Shown here piece after piece: positions 48,897 to 61,854 of a DNA stretch of 64,000 bases. The notes under the pieces were generated by a model that was given only the letters and a program-made list of their open reading frames with translations, was not told the origin of the DNA and did not search any database. This DNA comes from Stereocaulon alpinum. Lineage: Eukaryota; Ascomycota; Lecanoromycetes; Lecanorales; Stereocaulaceae. The position numbers and the translations under genes are program-made. Location of the stretch: NCBI GenBank assembly GCA_018257865.1, contig JAEUBA010000039.1:1-64000 (forward strand), read 5' to 3'. Each line of letters starts with the position of its first letter. Positions within the stretch are counted from its first letter, which is position 1.

Positions 48897-49683
48897 TTAA
48901 TCCTCAGCGTGATATCTCCATCGATTTTCCTTGAAGCTACCAATCCCACCATCCAAACGAGTAACCCTCCTACAATACGCCACAGCAACATCGAATAAGA
49001 ACCTCTTAGGAAAGAAATCATACTTCTCCTCGATCAACCACCCATCAGCCCAATCCCCATGATTAAAATGCGCAATCGTATGCGTGAAGTCAACAAATAG
49101 CGACCGCAACGGAGACTTCTCGGTTGTATTCTCGTAGATATATCTGACCTCTTCCAAAGGAGTATATTCCTCCGTAGCTTGTTTATCGATAATGCCGTCG
49201 ATAGCGGCATTTTGTAATTTGGGCATACCGCGCATATCGGCGAAGATGAAAATGTCGATCAGAGTGCGCCAGTCTATGTCGTTTTCTTCTTCTGTTGTCA
49301 TTAGGAGGGTTTGGGAGTAGAGCCAGTAGCGGAAATGTTTGAAAATTTCGACGGAGTCTTCGAGTAACTCGATTTTCTGCTCTTGGGCTCCTTTGAAGTA
49401 GCCGTTTAGGGCTGCGGGGAAGTAGGTGGATACATTGCAGAGGAGGTCTTTGTGGATTATGAAGTGGCGCTTTGAGGGGCCGACGAATATGTCTACGATG
49501 TCGTCGAATGAGTCTCTGTATTGGTATCAGCAAAGTCTTGTGATGAAAGATGGTTGTGTTTGGCTTCTGTCTAGGGACGCACAGATCGAGTCTTCGCTTT
49601 TTGCGGGTATGCGTTGCTGAATCGTCGGGGTCTCGCCACATGATGCGTTCGATGTTTCGAGAGGTTGAGATTGAACGGACCAT
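48897..49683 (-). CDS. BTB/POZ-domain protein
   Basis: Two exons (49683-49583 and 49515-48897) give about 239 residues. The BTB/POZ fold begins at DSFDDIVDIFVG (just after the intron) and continues with RHFIIHKDLLCNVSTYFPAALNGYFKGAQEQKI-type sequence, the core of the family, then DSVEIFKHFRYWLYS. The second half has IDWRTLIDIFIFADMRGMPKLQNAA, the helical part typical of fungal BTB proteins with no other domain. BTB domains dimerise or act as CUL3 adaptors; the partner here is unknown. The start is the ATG before VRSISTSR; an upstream in-frame extension lacks a clear ATG. Such genes are abundant and variable in Pezizomycotina. Confidence 0.8.
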
Positions 49684-50171
49684 GTCTGATAAGGCTACCG
49701 AGTATGCAGCAAGAACTGTCGCCTCTGAAATGGATGTCAATGAATGAAGATGCTGGAAAGCCGAAACAGGAGCCCAAAGGTTCTACTTGCTCTTATAGAT
49801 AAAAATTCATATGCTAATAATCACATGCAGCTACTTTGAGGGAATATGCGTTAGCCTCCAAAGTCTTTTGTCACTACAAATTCTGCATGTACGATCCGGA
49901 ACGTCATGTAGGGAAAGAGTCTTTCGCTAGAGCATGTGGTCGAAGGAAAGTACAGACTCGCCAATCCTCACGCCTAAGCACTGGACTTGTTTCAATACTC
50001 GGTTTGGGGCTTGACAGCTTACTCGCTGCAGGAACCACTCCGTAGCGCAAGGACGAGCAAATGTTCCTAGCAATGACTGGTTGGGAAGAGATCGTCGCAG
50101 ATTTGAGTGATATAATGCATCTGAGCTGTGTTGCCAAATGAAATGAATTTACCAAGCAGCTCCCTCCAAGC
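49684..50171. other. Intergenic region, BTB to 2EXR-like gene
   Basis: About 490 bp with the BTB promoter and the 3' end of the next leftward gene. Nothing else is seen. Confidence 0.45.
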
Positions 50172-51250
50172 TTAAGTTGCGGAGTATCTGCGCTCAACGC
50201 TAGTTTTCATATCTTGCGCCATATCGAGAAGCTTCCTCGGAAGCTCTTCCTCGCCCTCCTCCCTCATGAACTCAAAATTGAAGCACTTAACGTTGTCTAG
50301 CGCATAGAGCGGATCGAGTGCGCCACTGTTGGTGAAGAGTTCTGTTGCTCGCCTGCGGGCAGCGATGATATATCTCGAATCGTGGACAAAGCGGAGTTTT
50401 GCAAATTCATCGATGCTCAGATACGGAAAGTCGGATGGTTCAATGCCGAAGAATAACGGGTTTACTTGAAAACCAAGACGAATGTTGAGCCGGGTTATGG
50501 TTGAGCAAAGGGAAGTCAACTTGACAAAAGTTCGGATGATTGTAGTTTGGCCTGTGTACTCCGCCCACTTGTCCTCGTCGTCCTTGTCAATGGTAAGGTC
50601 TTCGTGGATGAATGGGAAGGTCGTCTTAGGTATGACGAACATTGCAAGAAACGAGATATTGCTCAGTCGGGCAAACACGTGTGGCTCAATAAAGCCGTCC
50701 AAGCTGGGCGAGCTGTAGACGTGCTGGCCATTTTTGCCTTCATCACCGATGCCAAGGAGCGGGTCATGTCGCCAAACATGCCCACTTCCCCCGTACTCAA
50801 ATGGTGTGAAGCTGTCTTCGCTCGATGCCACATTGCTCGGCTCGAGTAGAACTGTAAGCTCTGAATAGAATAGATCGGCTGCTTCATAATAAATTTGGCG
50901 GTTCGTGCGAAGCACTGCAAGATGCTTTTTGTATGTGTTAAATGCGTGGTGACCGTTGCCATGCCTACCGTCGAACGCATCCAGGTTATTGCTAGCCCTA
51001 CCCACATCGTATTCGGCCGCTTCTTTATCATCCGGCTCATCTATATCTTCTTCAACCTGCGACTGGTCCTCTATATGTTCGTCCTGAGACGAAGACCTCA
51101 GCCAGCAACCCTGCATCGGAAGCAAGAGTTGGCGATATATTACCAGACGTATTTCTGAATATCACGATTAGTTCCAAGTACCAATAATAGCAATCAGACA
51201 GCCTCACCTACTGGGACGGTCAGGAAATAACATGCAGATGTGGACGACAT
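50172..51250 (-). CDS. Fungal 2EXR/F-box-like family protein
   Basis: Two exons (51250-51208 and 51154-50172) give about 341 residues. The first exon encodes only MSSTSACYFLTVPV. The join gives VPVEIRLVIYRQLLLP, a motif seen at the start of many fungal proteins that begin LPxEIRxxIYxxLL (2EXR- or F-box-like). Then come an acidic linker (EDIDEPDDKEAAEYD) and HLAVLRTNRQIYYEAADLFY, the second hallmark of this large fungal class (LLRTCRQIYxEA). The rest is variable. The molecular function of the class is not established. A related, broken copy lies next to it at about 51,880-52,620. Confidence 0.72.
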
Positions 51251-51879
51251 GTTCGGAGCGGGCGTAGTGGCAATACTCAATTTTTGGAACGTTAGGACTA
51301 ATCCAAGATCATTGGAAGTATGACTTTGGTCGGCCTTACGTCCAGGACACGTGGATGGGTATGTGAAAGATCGTAGAGAAAGTGTTCATATGCTGAGAGA
51401 CACTTACACGCTAAAAGCCGGCATTAATGAGAATGATGACACATCATCGCGCCTGCAGCGATAAAACACGAACCATGTTGTGTGGCCGGCGACTTCTTCT
51501 CATTCACGTGCTTGTGTTCCACAATAGATAGTGTTGAGGCGCTTGGCATTGCCCGTAATTGCTTGGCGTTCCTCACCTGTTTTAGCAAGCTTTAACTTGG
51601 CGAGATAGAGGCAATCAACTCTTTTGACGGCCGCATGTTGCATGCAAGAGTCTTGAAATATAATGTGCTTGGGAGACATGGTTCGGCTACGGACACCATG
51701 CCTGACATCGAACGCCTTCAGCGTTGTACAAATTACCGAGAGGTTCTAGGACACCGCTGTCCAGTAGTAACTTCGTTGCTCGATCGCTGACTGCATGCAA
51801 GAGTTCCTAAGGGGAAGGTGTTCCTTTGTCTCGCGCGAAAACATCATCAATAATCTCGAGGTGCAGATTTGAGTGCACG
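51251..51879. other. Intergenic region between gene and pseudogene copy
   Basis: No gene is supported. The DNA probably includes decayed 3' sequence of the tandem pseudogene to its right. Confidence 0.35.
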
Positions 51880-52620
51880 GCAAAGCATAAGGTCATTCAC
51901 CACCAGCGAGTGACGCAGAACTCCCACAACCCGGCGCATAGAGGTTGAATATCCAGGGAGTTAGCCACCACCTTCTCATGGCTGGGGTCGATGTTGAGGT
52001 CATCGGAGTTGAACGTCCTCAACACAGCTCCTACGAGATCGAACTGGGTAAGAATCTCGCCCACCTCGAATCTAGTGAGCATATGAGGTTCCATGTAGCC
52101 TTTCGTTGCCAGAGATGTGTAGGCCGTGTTGTCCTTTCTAGTTTCGAGCCCGATGCCAAGTAATAGGTTGTGCCGCCACGCCCAGATACTCAAACGTATT
52201 GTGAGCATTTGTAGTCAAATCGACGTCAAGCTCTTTGCCAATGATAACGAGGTCATCGAATTCGAGGACATTTGCGGCTCCGAATGGAAGATGGAAATGG
52301 CCTCAGCGTATGTCTACTTGTTGATTCGAAGGACTGCGGGATGTCTGCGTTATCTCCCAAGTGCCGTGTCCCAGTGAATTGGCATGCGTTGTTCCTCGGT
52401 ACGATCGTCGATAGGTTCAGAGGTCCTTGCCGTCCCCCTGCACATCCTTACTGATGGTTTGCTTGAGGTCTTTAGCCACGTTCTCGTCCTTATCTCCATT
52501 GTCGTCGCCCATGCTATCACTCCAACCTATCAAGCTGCTAGCTGTATCGTGGGAATCATGGCTGCCTTGGTCAAGCTTGGGCAGAAATGGTCTGTGGGGA
52601 GGAAAAAATAGCGATAGATT
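51880..52620 (-). pseudogene. Broken tandem copy of the 2EXR-like gene
   Basis: The minus strand encodes fragments that parallel the intact neighbour. RHPAVLRINK-stop-TYAEAISIFH (~52,310-52,350) matches HLAVLRTNRQIYYEAADLFY. WRHNLLLGIG followed by GYMEPHMLTRF (~52,060-52,180) matches WRHDPLLGIG followed by GFIEPHVFARL. A stop replaces the Q of NRQ (CAG or CAA to TAG), and at least one frameshift separates the blocks. An acidic stretch (SMGDDNGDKDENVAKD, ~52,500) corresponds to the linker. The C-terminal third is not recognisable. It is a decayed tandem duplicate in the same orientation. Confidence 0.65.
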
Positions 52621-52904
52621 TCTGGGCGTACATTTGGTGTGAATTTGGACACTGAAAGATTGATCTTACCGAGCGACATGCTAAAGGAGGGGCACGTCAC
52701 GCTCTACGACACATCGGACATTGCCATTGCAACCCGCAAATGGAGATGGCAAAGAGGCTAGCCAGAGAAGCCTCAGGTGGACGGAAGTGGAAGCTGGAAG
52801 CGCGTCACGCGTTGCGGGTAGTTTTCACGCTAGCTTCGCTAGCGACTACAGTTACGTTTCTGAGCTGCTTGCAAGCTCTTCGTCACGTAACAGGTCCCGG
52901 CAAT

Positions 52905-53310
52905 CGGCGTATCATACAACCCAATTACGGTACCTCAGCCATCTCTGGCAGCGTAACCAGTCTCATCTGATCATACGCTTATCGAGTAGCCGCCTCTACA
53001 GCAGTCTTCGCGAGCTTTTGTCCAATTCCCAATCCACTTCCTTCATGCAAGATATATAGTATCTTCATCTCACAACACCTTTGCGCAAGGAAAGAAAATG
53101 CACCGCAACACATCCTACGGCTTCGCCACGGGGGTTGCGGGCGAGGAGGATGTCTCTTGTGGGAAGGGCGCAGTTGCCGGTAAGGCATGCTAGCTCTTTG
53201 GAGAAGTACTGGAAGGATGGATCCCTGTTCATGGAACCTGCGTATACGGAGAAGAGGGTTCGAGCCTTTTCGAGGTCTTCGGGAAAGGTGACTGGAGTGA
53301 TGTTTGGCAT
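52905..53310 (-). pseudogene. GNAT acetyltransferase pseudogene
   Basis: The reading starts MPNITPVTFPEDLEKARTLF and runs through GEAVGCVAV. The family's next block is in another frame (CCEMKILYILHEGSGLGIGQ, the acetyl-CoA loop RxxGxG with its arginine replaced), so a frameshift lies near 53,085. After EAATR comes a stop, then YDQMRLVTLPEMAEV, which fits the GNAT C-terminal motif (MRLDTLPxM), then another stop. GNAT enzymes move an acetyl group from acetyl-CoA to an amine. This copy could not be active. Confidence 0.6.
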
Positions 53311-53786
53311 GTTCTCGAAGGCCACTATCCACAACTGGAGCGTGGTGGGCGAGGGGAGGGCGACGAGACATTCTTGAAGTTGAGAAAAGGTGCAGTGGAA
53401 TCCGGCGGCAGGGAAAGATCTCCACTCAAGGCGAGAAAGGCACTCACCGTGATGACTAATGATCACGCATTGATATGTGCATTGTATACCGCCGCACTCT
53501 ACTACCCGAAAGCCCTGCTCTACATGCCGGAGGCTTCTTAAGAAAATCATCAATTTGATAGGATGGGTACAACCCAGTTCTCTTTCACTGAATCGCCATG
53601 GCCGCCTTAAAGAAGTCTATGTCATCAACAAAAACCATCTCGTCATGAACAACAACCATAGTCAAGAGTGTACTCCAGCGAAGACAGGGCAAACCTCATG
53701 TCAAGCATCCCTGTCTCAACTTGTGTACTTCCATACGAGCACAAGTCTCCGCGTCTTGTGAAGCACGAAAATGATTCAAAGCGACT

Positions 53787-55501
<1,715 letters not shown>

Positions 55502-56756
55502 CTCGACAATACTGATCTTCACTCAATTGCGATACGAGGATGGAGTATGGCTGTCCACTATCGAATACGGATGTAGTGAAAGTAAATTTGAGCTGACTCC
55601 ATAGTGTGGCATGGATCATCGCCTGCATGCACTGCCCTCTGACATTGCGGAGGGAATATGGACGCCTCAGGCGGATGCCCTGCTAAGTCTGACGGAGATT
55701 TCAGGCCGCTTCAAGGCAACGAAGCGAGATTCGAATAGTATCATTGGCTGAGATCTGCCAAGAGCCTAGTAGGGAATCAACCTTACTAACGAAACATGTC
55801 CATGAAGTAAGGTACCCTGCAGCCCTGTAAGGTTCTTGGCCGATCGCCAAGAAGGTGCAGCTCGGGCCACGCACTTCTTTTAGTAAGCAAACAGTTACAT
55901 GAAGTGTACTGCAAGATATGAATGTCCTTGCGGCCCATGAGAACATGCTGTCCGAAGGCAAGGAACATTCTGCGACGCAGGGCACAGCAAGGGATCACAA
56001 TCTGAACTACTACCGCAATTAGAATTCTAGCGGGCATACCATCGCCGTTGTTTTATCAGTGCATGCGTGGCAACAGGCTGCAGCAACCCTACTTGGTTCG
56101 TCATTTGTAGACGAAATTGTCGTACAGGTGAACTGTGTCCCAGTGCACTGCAAGCCTCTGCGATTCACAGCAACGGAATGGTTTCAACTGCAGCTGCAGA
56201 CGCAAGCGTCGCACCGTTCCCGTAGTTCTTAGCGAAAACAAGATGCCTATTAATCCCAGAATCCATGTCATCAACCTGCAGCGTATCTGTAAGATGTATG
56301 TGAGCCTGTCCAAGGGCGCCGCCGTTGACCCAGTGTGAGAGCTATCCCGCTCACCAGCTGTCCCACCCAGAATCAAGCACTTTGCTGACAATGCGGGACT
56401 CAACCCGTCCGACTGCGTCTCACAACTAGTGTGCGATAGGAGTGTGACCCGTCATCAATGTCTAACACGACCTGAATTTTCATCATTCCATATCTAGAGC
56501 TAAGATCGTAATCATTACCAAAATTCCTTTTAAAAATCGCTTATAGTGTAGAATCTTGCCGACAATGCTTCCTTGTTTCTAACCTCGGATCATGCGTCTA
56601 ACGATGTAATACTGTCCTGTGGTATGAAACTGATAAGACGGTCTCTCCATATCTCCTTGGTCACTGATACGATGGTCTCGCTTGGTACAAGTACAGGCAG
56701 ACATAGGCTGCATTTATTCTTCCAATTTGATCCAATCGGTGTTTCGTTATCCCCCA
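55502..56756. other. Gene-free interval between CYP51-like and CFEM genes
   Basis: About 1.25 kb with no supported gene. Short frames on both strands have no family motif, and no repeat is seen. Confidence 0.45.
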
Positions 56757-57405
56757 TCAGATCATCGGGAAGACCGCTGCAACTACGATTGCGAGCGCTC
56801 CGAATTTTTGGACATCATGTTTAGGAGACGCCCCCGTGAATGCCGCTTGCGACGAATTGCTGGCTGTAGAGTTTGGGGATGCTGTAATGGTGATAGCCGG
56901 AGTAGCCTTCACAGTCGCATTGGGGGCAGAGGAAACGCTGAGACCAGAGGCGGTGCTAGAAGCCGGCTCAGGAGTCGAAGTCCCACTGGGAGTAATAGTG
57001 GGCGTGGAAGTTGAGATCGTGAGGGTGATTCCGACAGTGTTGCAAAGCCTTTGGGTGAACGCAATTGTTTCTAGAATCATAGTCAGATCAGTCTGCTTGA
57101 TAGGAATGGGTCTGGCGTACTCTGCAAATCCGCGGGGCTACAGGCCTTCTGTACAACCGGTAGGAGCGAGCCTATGAACGATCGTTCTTTACAGAGGCAA
57201 GAAATATCTGAGATTTGGCAGACGGTTGAGCCCATGCTTGAGGATACAGCTTGTACCTGTGTCGTACACGAGATTAGGACACTGTCGGAGATGTGAAGAT
57301 ACGAGGATTGCGTACAGCACATTGAGGAATATCTGATATGTTCTGTGCATTCACCGATACTGAAGCGACAGCCAGAAGAGCTACAATTGCGCAACGAGAG
57401 AGCAT
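56757..57405 (-). CDS. CFEM-domain GPI-anchored cell-surface protein
   Basis: Three exons (57405-57316, 57256-57121, 57070-56757) give about 179 residues. A signal peptide (IVALLAVASVSVNAQ) precedes a CFEM domain: IPQCAVQAVSSSMGS, CQISDISCLCKERSFI, ACSPADLQ and FTQRLC. A Ser/Thr/Pro-rich stalk of about 80 residues follows, then a hydrophobic C-terminus (ALAIVVAAVFPMI) as in GPI-anchored proteins. CFEM proteins take haem from outside, bind the wall or act as effectors. The domain has six cysteines instead of eight; those expected three or four residues after the first, and just before KAC, are missing. The splice sites place the domain across two introns, as is usual. Confidence 0.85.
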
Positions 57406-59106
57406 TGTTGCTATACAAGATATACTGTGTACAAATCTGAGATTATAGAAAATGTAGAAGTGCAGTAATGCGTGCGTTAAATAGAAGAAAGGAACTCACG
57501 GAAGACGGTCCTCCAACTGGCAAGACAATTAGTGTCAGATGTCGGCACGACGAACAATAATTGTGGCAAGGGTCATTGCACGATCACCTACGCCGTAGAC
57601 TTCCGAGCATGTTCTAATGAGCAAGTCAAACAAGAATCCGATGAAGCATACATTTCACTGTGCTGAGTACTCGAACAGCAGTGGCACCCCAATGTACGTA
57701 ATATAGACATGCAGGGACAACCATGAGCAAGGCTTCGGAGACAACCTAATACGCTCAAGAACTTGATCAGTCCATCATGGCGTAAGAAGGCTTGCGTTGC
57801 AAGAGGTGCACTCGATCGCAGTATCGGCTGCAGACCTTGATGAAGGGCAAGCTTTGCCGCAAAGAAGGATTGATGTTCACCGCAAAAGATCCGCCGCATG
57901 CAGTCAACACCTGCCACTATATGTAATAATATTTGGCTTGAAACGCTGGATATGCATGTTCCAAGTGACTGAGGATATCTAAAGTGGATGGAGGACCTTT
58001 TACATACATGCGTAGCTTCCGAGCGACTCAATTCTTATCATCCAGTTTCAGCGTAGTCCGACAGGTACTGACTGGTGTGCGGCAAACCCATTTTAGTGTA
58101 TTCAAGACTCTTTTATTGCCATAGCTTGGCAATCTTTTCTCATCGCCCCCCCCAACAGGGGTAGACGCGCCCCGGGGCAAACCTCGGAACTTTAATGACT
58201 TGGCCTAGATTGAGTGGAAGGCATTGCAATAATACTGTATTCGTATTTAGGACATTTCAAGGCTTCAACTTTGATGAATAAATTGATATTTTGATATTTT
58301 TCAAGTTTTCTATATTGGATGTGGTAGGGGGAGCGATGAGGGAAAAATTGCCAAGCTTTGGCAAGAGTCTTGAATATACTAATTCCTTGGGCAGCTTTGC
58401 AAAAACATGAATGTTTCTAGAGCATCTCAAATCTCAGCCGAACCGACGGCTAAGGTAGGTTGCCGTTCCAAGGCATATCCGGAAATTAGGTACGTTTTGA
58501 ATATAGCTGTGCCGTTTGTAACACTCAGTGGAGCGCAGCAGGAAACTTTCCCACTCCTCCACAACCCCACATCGGCTCGCATGCCCCTTGTGATCCTCCC
58601 TGTAAGAGAGGTAGTGCCGTTGCTACCGAGCAGCTGAATCGACCTAGAAACTTCATATCATGTACAGTTGCAACAAGACCGCCTAATGCATGTGATCCAT
58701 CGTGCTTCCGTGGCTGACTGCTCGGCTTGGCTACGTGAACACACTCGCATGATATCTCCTCATTGGTACTATGCGTCGCTCTAGAAGCATCGGTACTATT
58801 GGCGTGACTGTTCTATTGGTCGAGGCTGTAGTAATCAAGGCTGGAACTAGGGAAAGGGAGAAGGTGTGGAACAAGTGGCAAACATGGTGACTGGATCGAG
58901 TTCTCGCGTACGCTTAGCCGTGCAATCTAAACCCCTTCAGAGCACCGATGCACAATATGACCTGTACCAGCATTATTGTCCAACGGAGTTGTTAATCTAG
59001 AATCTTGGTGCTTGGTTGATTTTCCGTGTTCTGCGTTGTGGTGGCCCAGCATTTTATGCGCTAGTATCTGTTAAGGCTCGCAGACGTTATCTCAACAAGT
59101 CCGACG
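57406..59106. other. Gene-free interval upstream of CFEM gene
   Basis: About 1.7 kb with no supported gene. Short frames at about 57,590-58,030 (-) and 58,407-58,637 (+) carry no known motif. The part around 58,210-58,330 is AT-rich. Confidence 0.45.
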
Positions 59107-60425
59107 ATGACTCAAAAGAAGCATGAATGGCAGCAGTCCGAATCGCAGCCTCGAAGGCCGCTGCACAATAACTTTGGCGCTGCGGGCTCTAACGTCGCTT
59201 TGGTGTTGGAAGATAGAACCGAACCTCGAACCTATAAGGACGTGGACAAGGGACAGACTTTGAGCCTTGGTATGGGGGCGTCAGCACCTAAGCGACCTTC
59301 CGGAACTCACAAACAGATTGATACATCAGATTTCTACGCTGACCCAGAAGCGTTGCCTAATAGCGTCAGCATAGAAAATCGCCGTGCTTGTCTCGAGTCT
59401 CGGGACTACCAGTCGAGTCCGCTCGATGGTTTGGTGGAGACCAATGACGATGGGGTCTTGAAGAGCAGCAAGGCTGATTACTGGGGATTTGTTGATAGGC
59501 TAGTCTATCAAGGCAGTCCGTGGTTCTATCCTGGAATTCCTCCGGAGTGTGACGTTTATCTGGCCCAATGAAATTGGGTTGATGGCACAAAAATTTGCAG
59601 ACTCTTTGCAAAGTGTGCAAATTGCAGACAGGGGTTATCCCTTCGATGGCTACCTTAAACCTTTTATAAGCCTAGCCTTGAACTTAAATGATATGTCTCG
59701 CAGTCGAAGGGATAGATTCCTGCTAAAAGAATTCAGCCATCCGCTGTTGGAGCTTCACGAGAGACTCAACGAGATCTCTATTGATCGTGCTCGAGACCAG
59801 GACCTTGATCAGCTTCAAGCAAAGCTCATGGCATGTCAGGACGTCCGAAAACCTTGTGAAAGCTTTGGCAGGACTTTGGAGGCAACGCTGGCTCAGAATG
59901 TCCCTCTCGATAGCCCCAAAAGGGTAATAGTGCTGGACAGAGAGCTTTCAGACTCATTGCGTGATATCTTGAAGCGGATACATATCATTCACCTGCCTCG
60001 CTTTGTCAAAATCTTGTAAGTTGCATCATCGTTTACGGTATCGTACTTCAGAGACTGGCAGTTGTAGTGCGAATAGGCGATTTTATCAGGGTCCCTTACC
60101 TACTTCCGAATGTCCCAGGCTGTCGAAGTGTCGCCCACAAGCTCCCCAGTATCACCCACAAGCTTCTCAGTATCCCCCACAAGCTCACCTGTATTACTCA
60201 CGAGCTTCCCAGTATTCCCCACAAGCTCACGAGTATCACCCACAAGCTCCCCAGAATCACGGCAAAATCCGCGTTTCAAGGGGTCGCAGGAGACAAAGGC
60301 AGCAATCTAGTGTCTCTCTTGACCTTCAGAGCTCAGATCTAGTCGACGTGGTCGACGAGCTTGTGGAACAGTGGACAAACCTTGCCACAGACAAGGGTGC
60401 GGCTGAGGAGGCGATTATTAGATAA
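59107..60425 (+). CDS. Hypothetical protein with C-terminal 7-residue repeats
   Basis: The model begins with ATG at 59,107 (TQKKHEWQQSESQPRR) and runs in one frame to a TGA-free stop near 59,571. Related coding continues in the next frame from about 59,545 (TFIWPNEIGLMAQKFADSL) to a donor at 60,015. A 46-nt intron (60,016-60,061) then leads to the last exon (60,062-60,425). The shift near 59,545 is either a frameshift mutation, a sequencing error or an unseen intron. The middle part is helical with charged segments. The C-terminal part holds about six PQAxQYx heptads encoded by a 21-nt repeat, then a basic patch RGRRRQRQQ. No family is recognised. A decaying gene is possible. Confidence 0.45.
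60124..60262 (+). repeat. 21-nt coding minisatellite
   Basis: About six or seven copies of a 21-nt unit related to CCACAAGCTCCCCAGTATCA, each coding for a heptad such as PQAPQYH, PQASQYP or PQAHEYH. Unit length is a multiple of three, so copy-number change keeps the frame. Confidence 0.85.
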
Positions 60426-60529
60426 AGGTTTATAGCGTACATCATCGAGTACGACCTTTTTACATGTCGTGATTCACGCATTTTGCGATGTGTCGGTAGC
60501 ATGTAGCCTCCGAAAGTGACAGATCCACT

Positions 60530-61411
60530 CTATGATGGAGTAACTCTCGCTTCTCGCACCATGAACAAAATCTCATACTTCTCCGGCTCGGAGCAGAAAA
60601 CGATACCTTCCGAATCAACAATATCGACAATGAGCGGCGATCCATCAACCTCAGCAAACCCTGCCCTATGAAAGATTCTACGTGCACCTTTCGGGACCTG
60701 TGCCCAAACAGAGATCCGCTCCTTATCCGCCAACTCCGTAGCCCACTTCAGCAGCTCAGAGCCAACGCCCTGACCGCGAAACGGGGGATCAGTAACGAGG
60801 GTGTTAATCACAAGATACTTCGTATTTCCCAAATCCATCATAGTCTTCCGCTGCACCACACCAAAGTTCCTAGAGATTACGTTGAATAGCTCTCTCCGCT
60901 GCCTACACTGTTGCTCGTTCTCGCTCCTACCAGATTTCTGAGTCTGCCATTCTTCAAAGCTGTCCACGACGAATGCTGCAGCAGTTGTCCATTCCATGTA
61001 AGGGAAGTTGTGCGTAGGGGGAGCGGCTGGGTCGCCGACGATGCTGCAGCATAGCCAGCCTGCATTGCAGTTTTTACCGTTCTTCTCAACCACGGCTATC
61101 TTGATTTCGTAGTCGGATTTGACGAAATGGTCTTCGAGCATGCCGTTTATGGCTGCCCAGTAGCTGGGACCTCTGTGCATGGATTGCCAGCATTTGTCCT
61201 TCTCGAAGGCGGCGAGGTGGATGCGGGCCAGTCCACCAATGTTGCAAGGGGCCGCTATATCGATTTTGACCACGAGCTTCTTGCTCATGGTAGTCGGAAA
61301 GGTTTGAGGCGCTTCTGTCTGGCTTTTGTGTGCCTGACTTGCTCTTTGTTTCGGGGATCCGGTGGACGCAGCAGCAGAGATGATCGACCAAGTCCTCTTG
61401 ATGTATGACAT
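60530..61411 (-). CDS. GNAT-family N-acetyltransferase
   Basis: A single-exon gene of 293 residues. The acetyl-CoA binding motif A is plain: INTLVTDPPFRGQGVGSELL (about residues 206-225) with the R/QxxGxG loop, followed by ERISVWAQVPKGARRIFHRA, motif B, and GFAEVDGSPL. The N-terminal 40 residues are Ser/Thr/Lys-rich and could be a targeting or unstructured segment; a second ATG (MSKKLVV) may be the true start. The architecture is that of small-molecule GNATs common in ascomycetes, substrate unknown. It is not the close relative of the broken GNAT at 53 kb. Nothing looks damaged. Confidence 0.85.
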   Translation of the reverse strand: MSYIKRTWSIISAAASTGSPKQRASQAHKSQTEAPQTFPTTMSKKLVVKIDIAAPCNIGGLARIHLAAFEKDKCWQSMHRGPSYWAAINGMLEDHFVKSDYEIKIAVVEKNGKNCNAGWLCCSIVGDPAAPPTHNFPYMEWTTAAAFVVDSFEEWQTQKSGRSENEQQCRQRRELFNVISRNFGVVQRKTMMDLGNTKYLVINTLVTDPPFRGQGVGSELLKWATELADKERISVWAQVPKGARRIFHRAGFAEVDGSPLIVDIVDSEGIVFCSEPEKYEILFMVREARVTPS

Positions 61412-61854
61412 ATCGCTGGAAGGCGTTCAAGAGCATTTCATACGGAATTTGATATATAAAGTATCTCTCGCGAACGCACAAGTCGTGACGATGGGATTGT
61501 TGTAAATTAAGGTAATCCCCAGTCATCCTATTGATCATATGTGGATGTCCACACGTCCAATGGCCATAACTGGAACTGATCACATAATTTTCGATTCATC
61601 GAATGGACCCATAGTTTGCATGACATGCAAACAACCAAGGTCAGACAAGGCCAGCAACTGCGTCCATGTTCTTGCGAGGATGAAGGTCAATTGGACAGGC
61701 ATATCGATCCCAAGGCGGGCCGTGCCGGACTTACACTGCTGTTCTCGCTGACATAACCTACGTTGTTGCAGGTTTGCCTAAGCTATTCGTGAGAATTTGT
61801 TCCATGCATGGTGTACAGATATCGTGCGATGATTAACTCCTTCATCGTCAGGCC
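61412..61854. other. Intergenic region, GNAT to PTC7-like gene
   Basis: About 440 bp with the upstream region of the GNAT gene and the 3' end of the phosphatase gene. Nothing else is seen. Confidence 0.45.

Noticed and set aside
52721..53059. 112-codon plus frame over the GNAT pseudogene end
   Set aside because: Shadow of the minus-strand GNAT remnant without family features.
57588..58031. 147-codon minus frame
   Set aside because: No motif, no plausible splice partners, and overlapping frames on the other strand.
60124..60262. CRISPR-like regular repeat
   Set aside because: The units are contiguous without spacers and keep a coding frame in a eukaryotic genome; it is a minisatellite.
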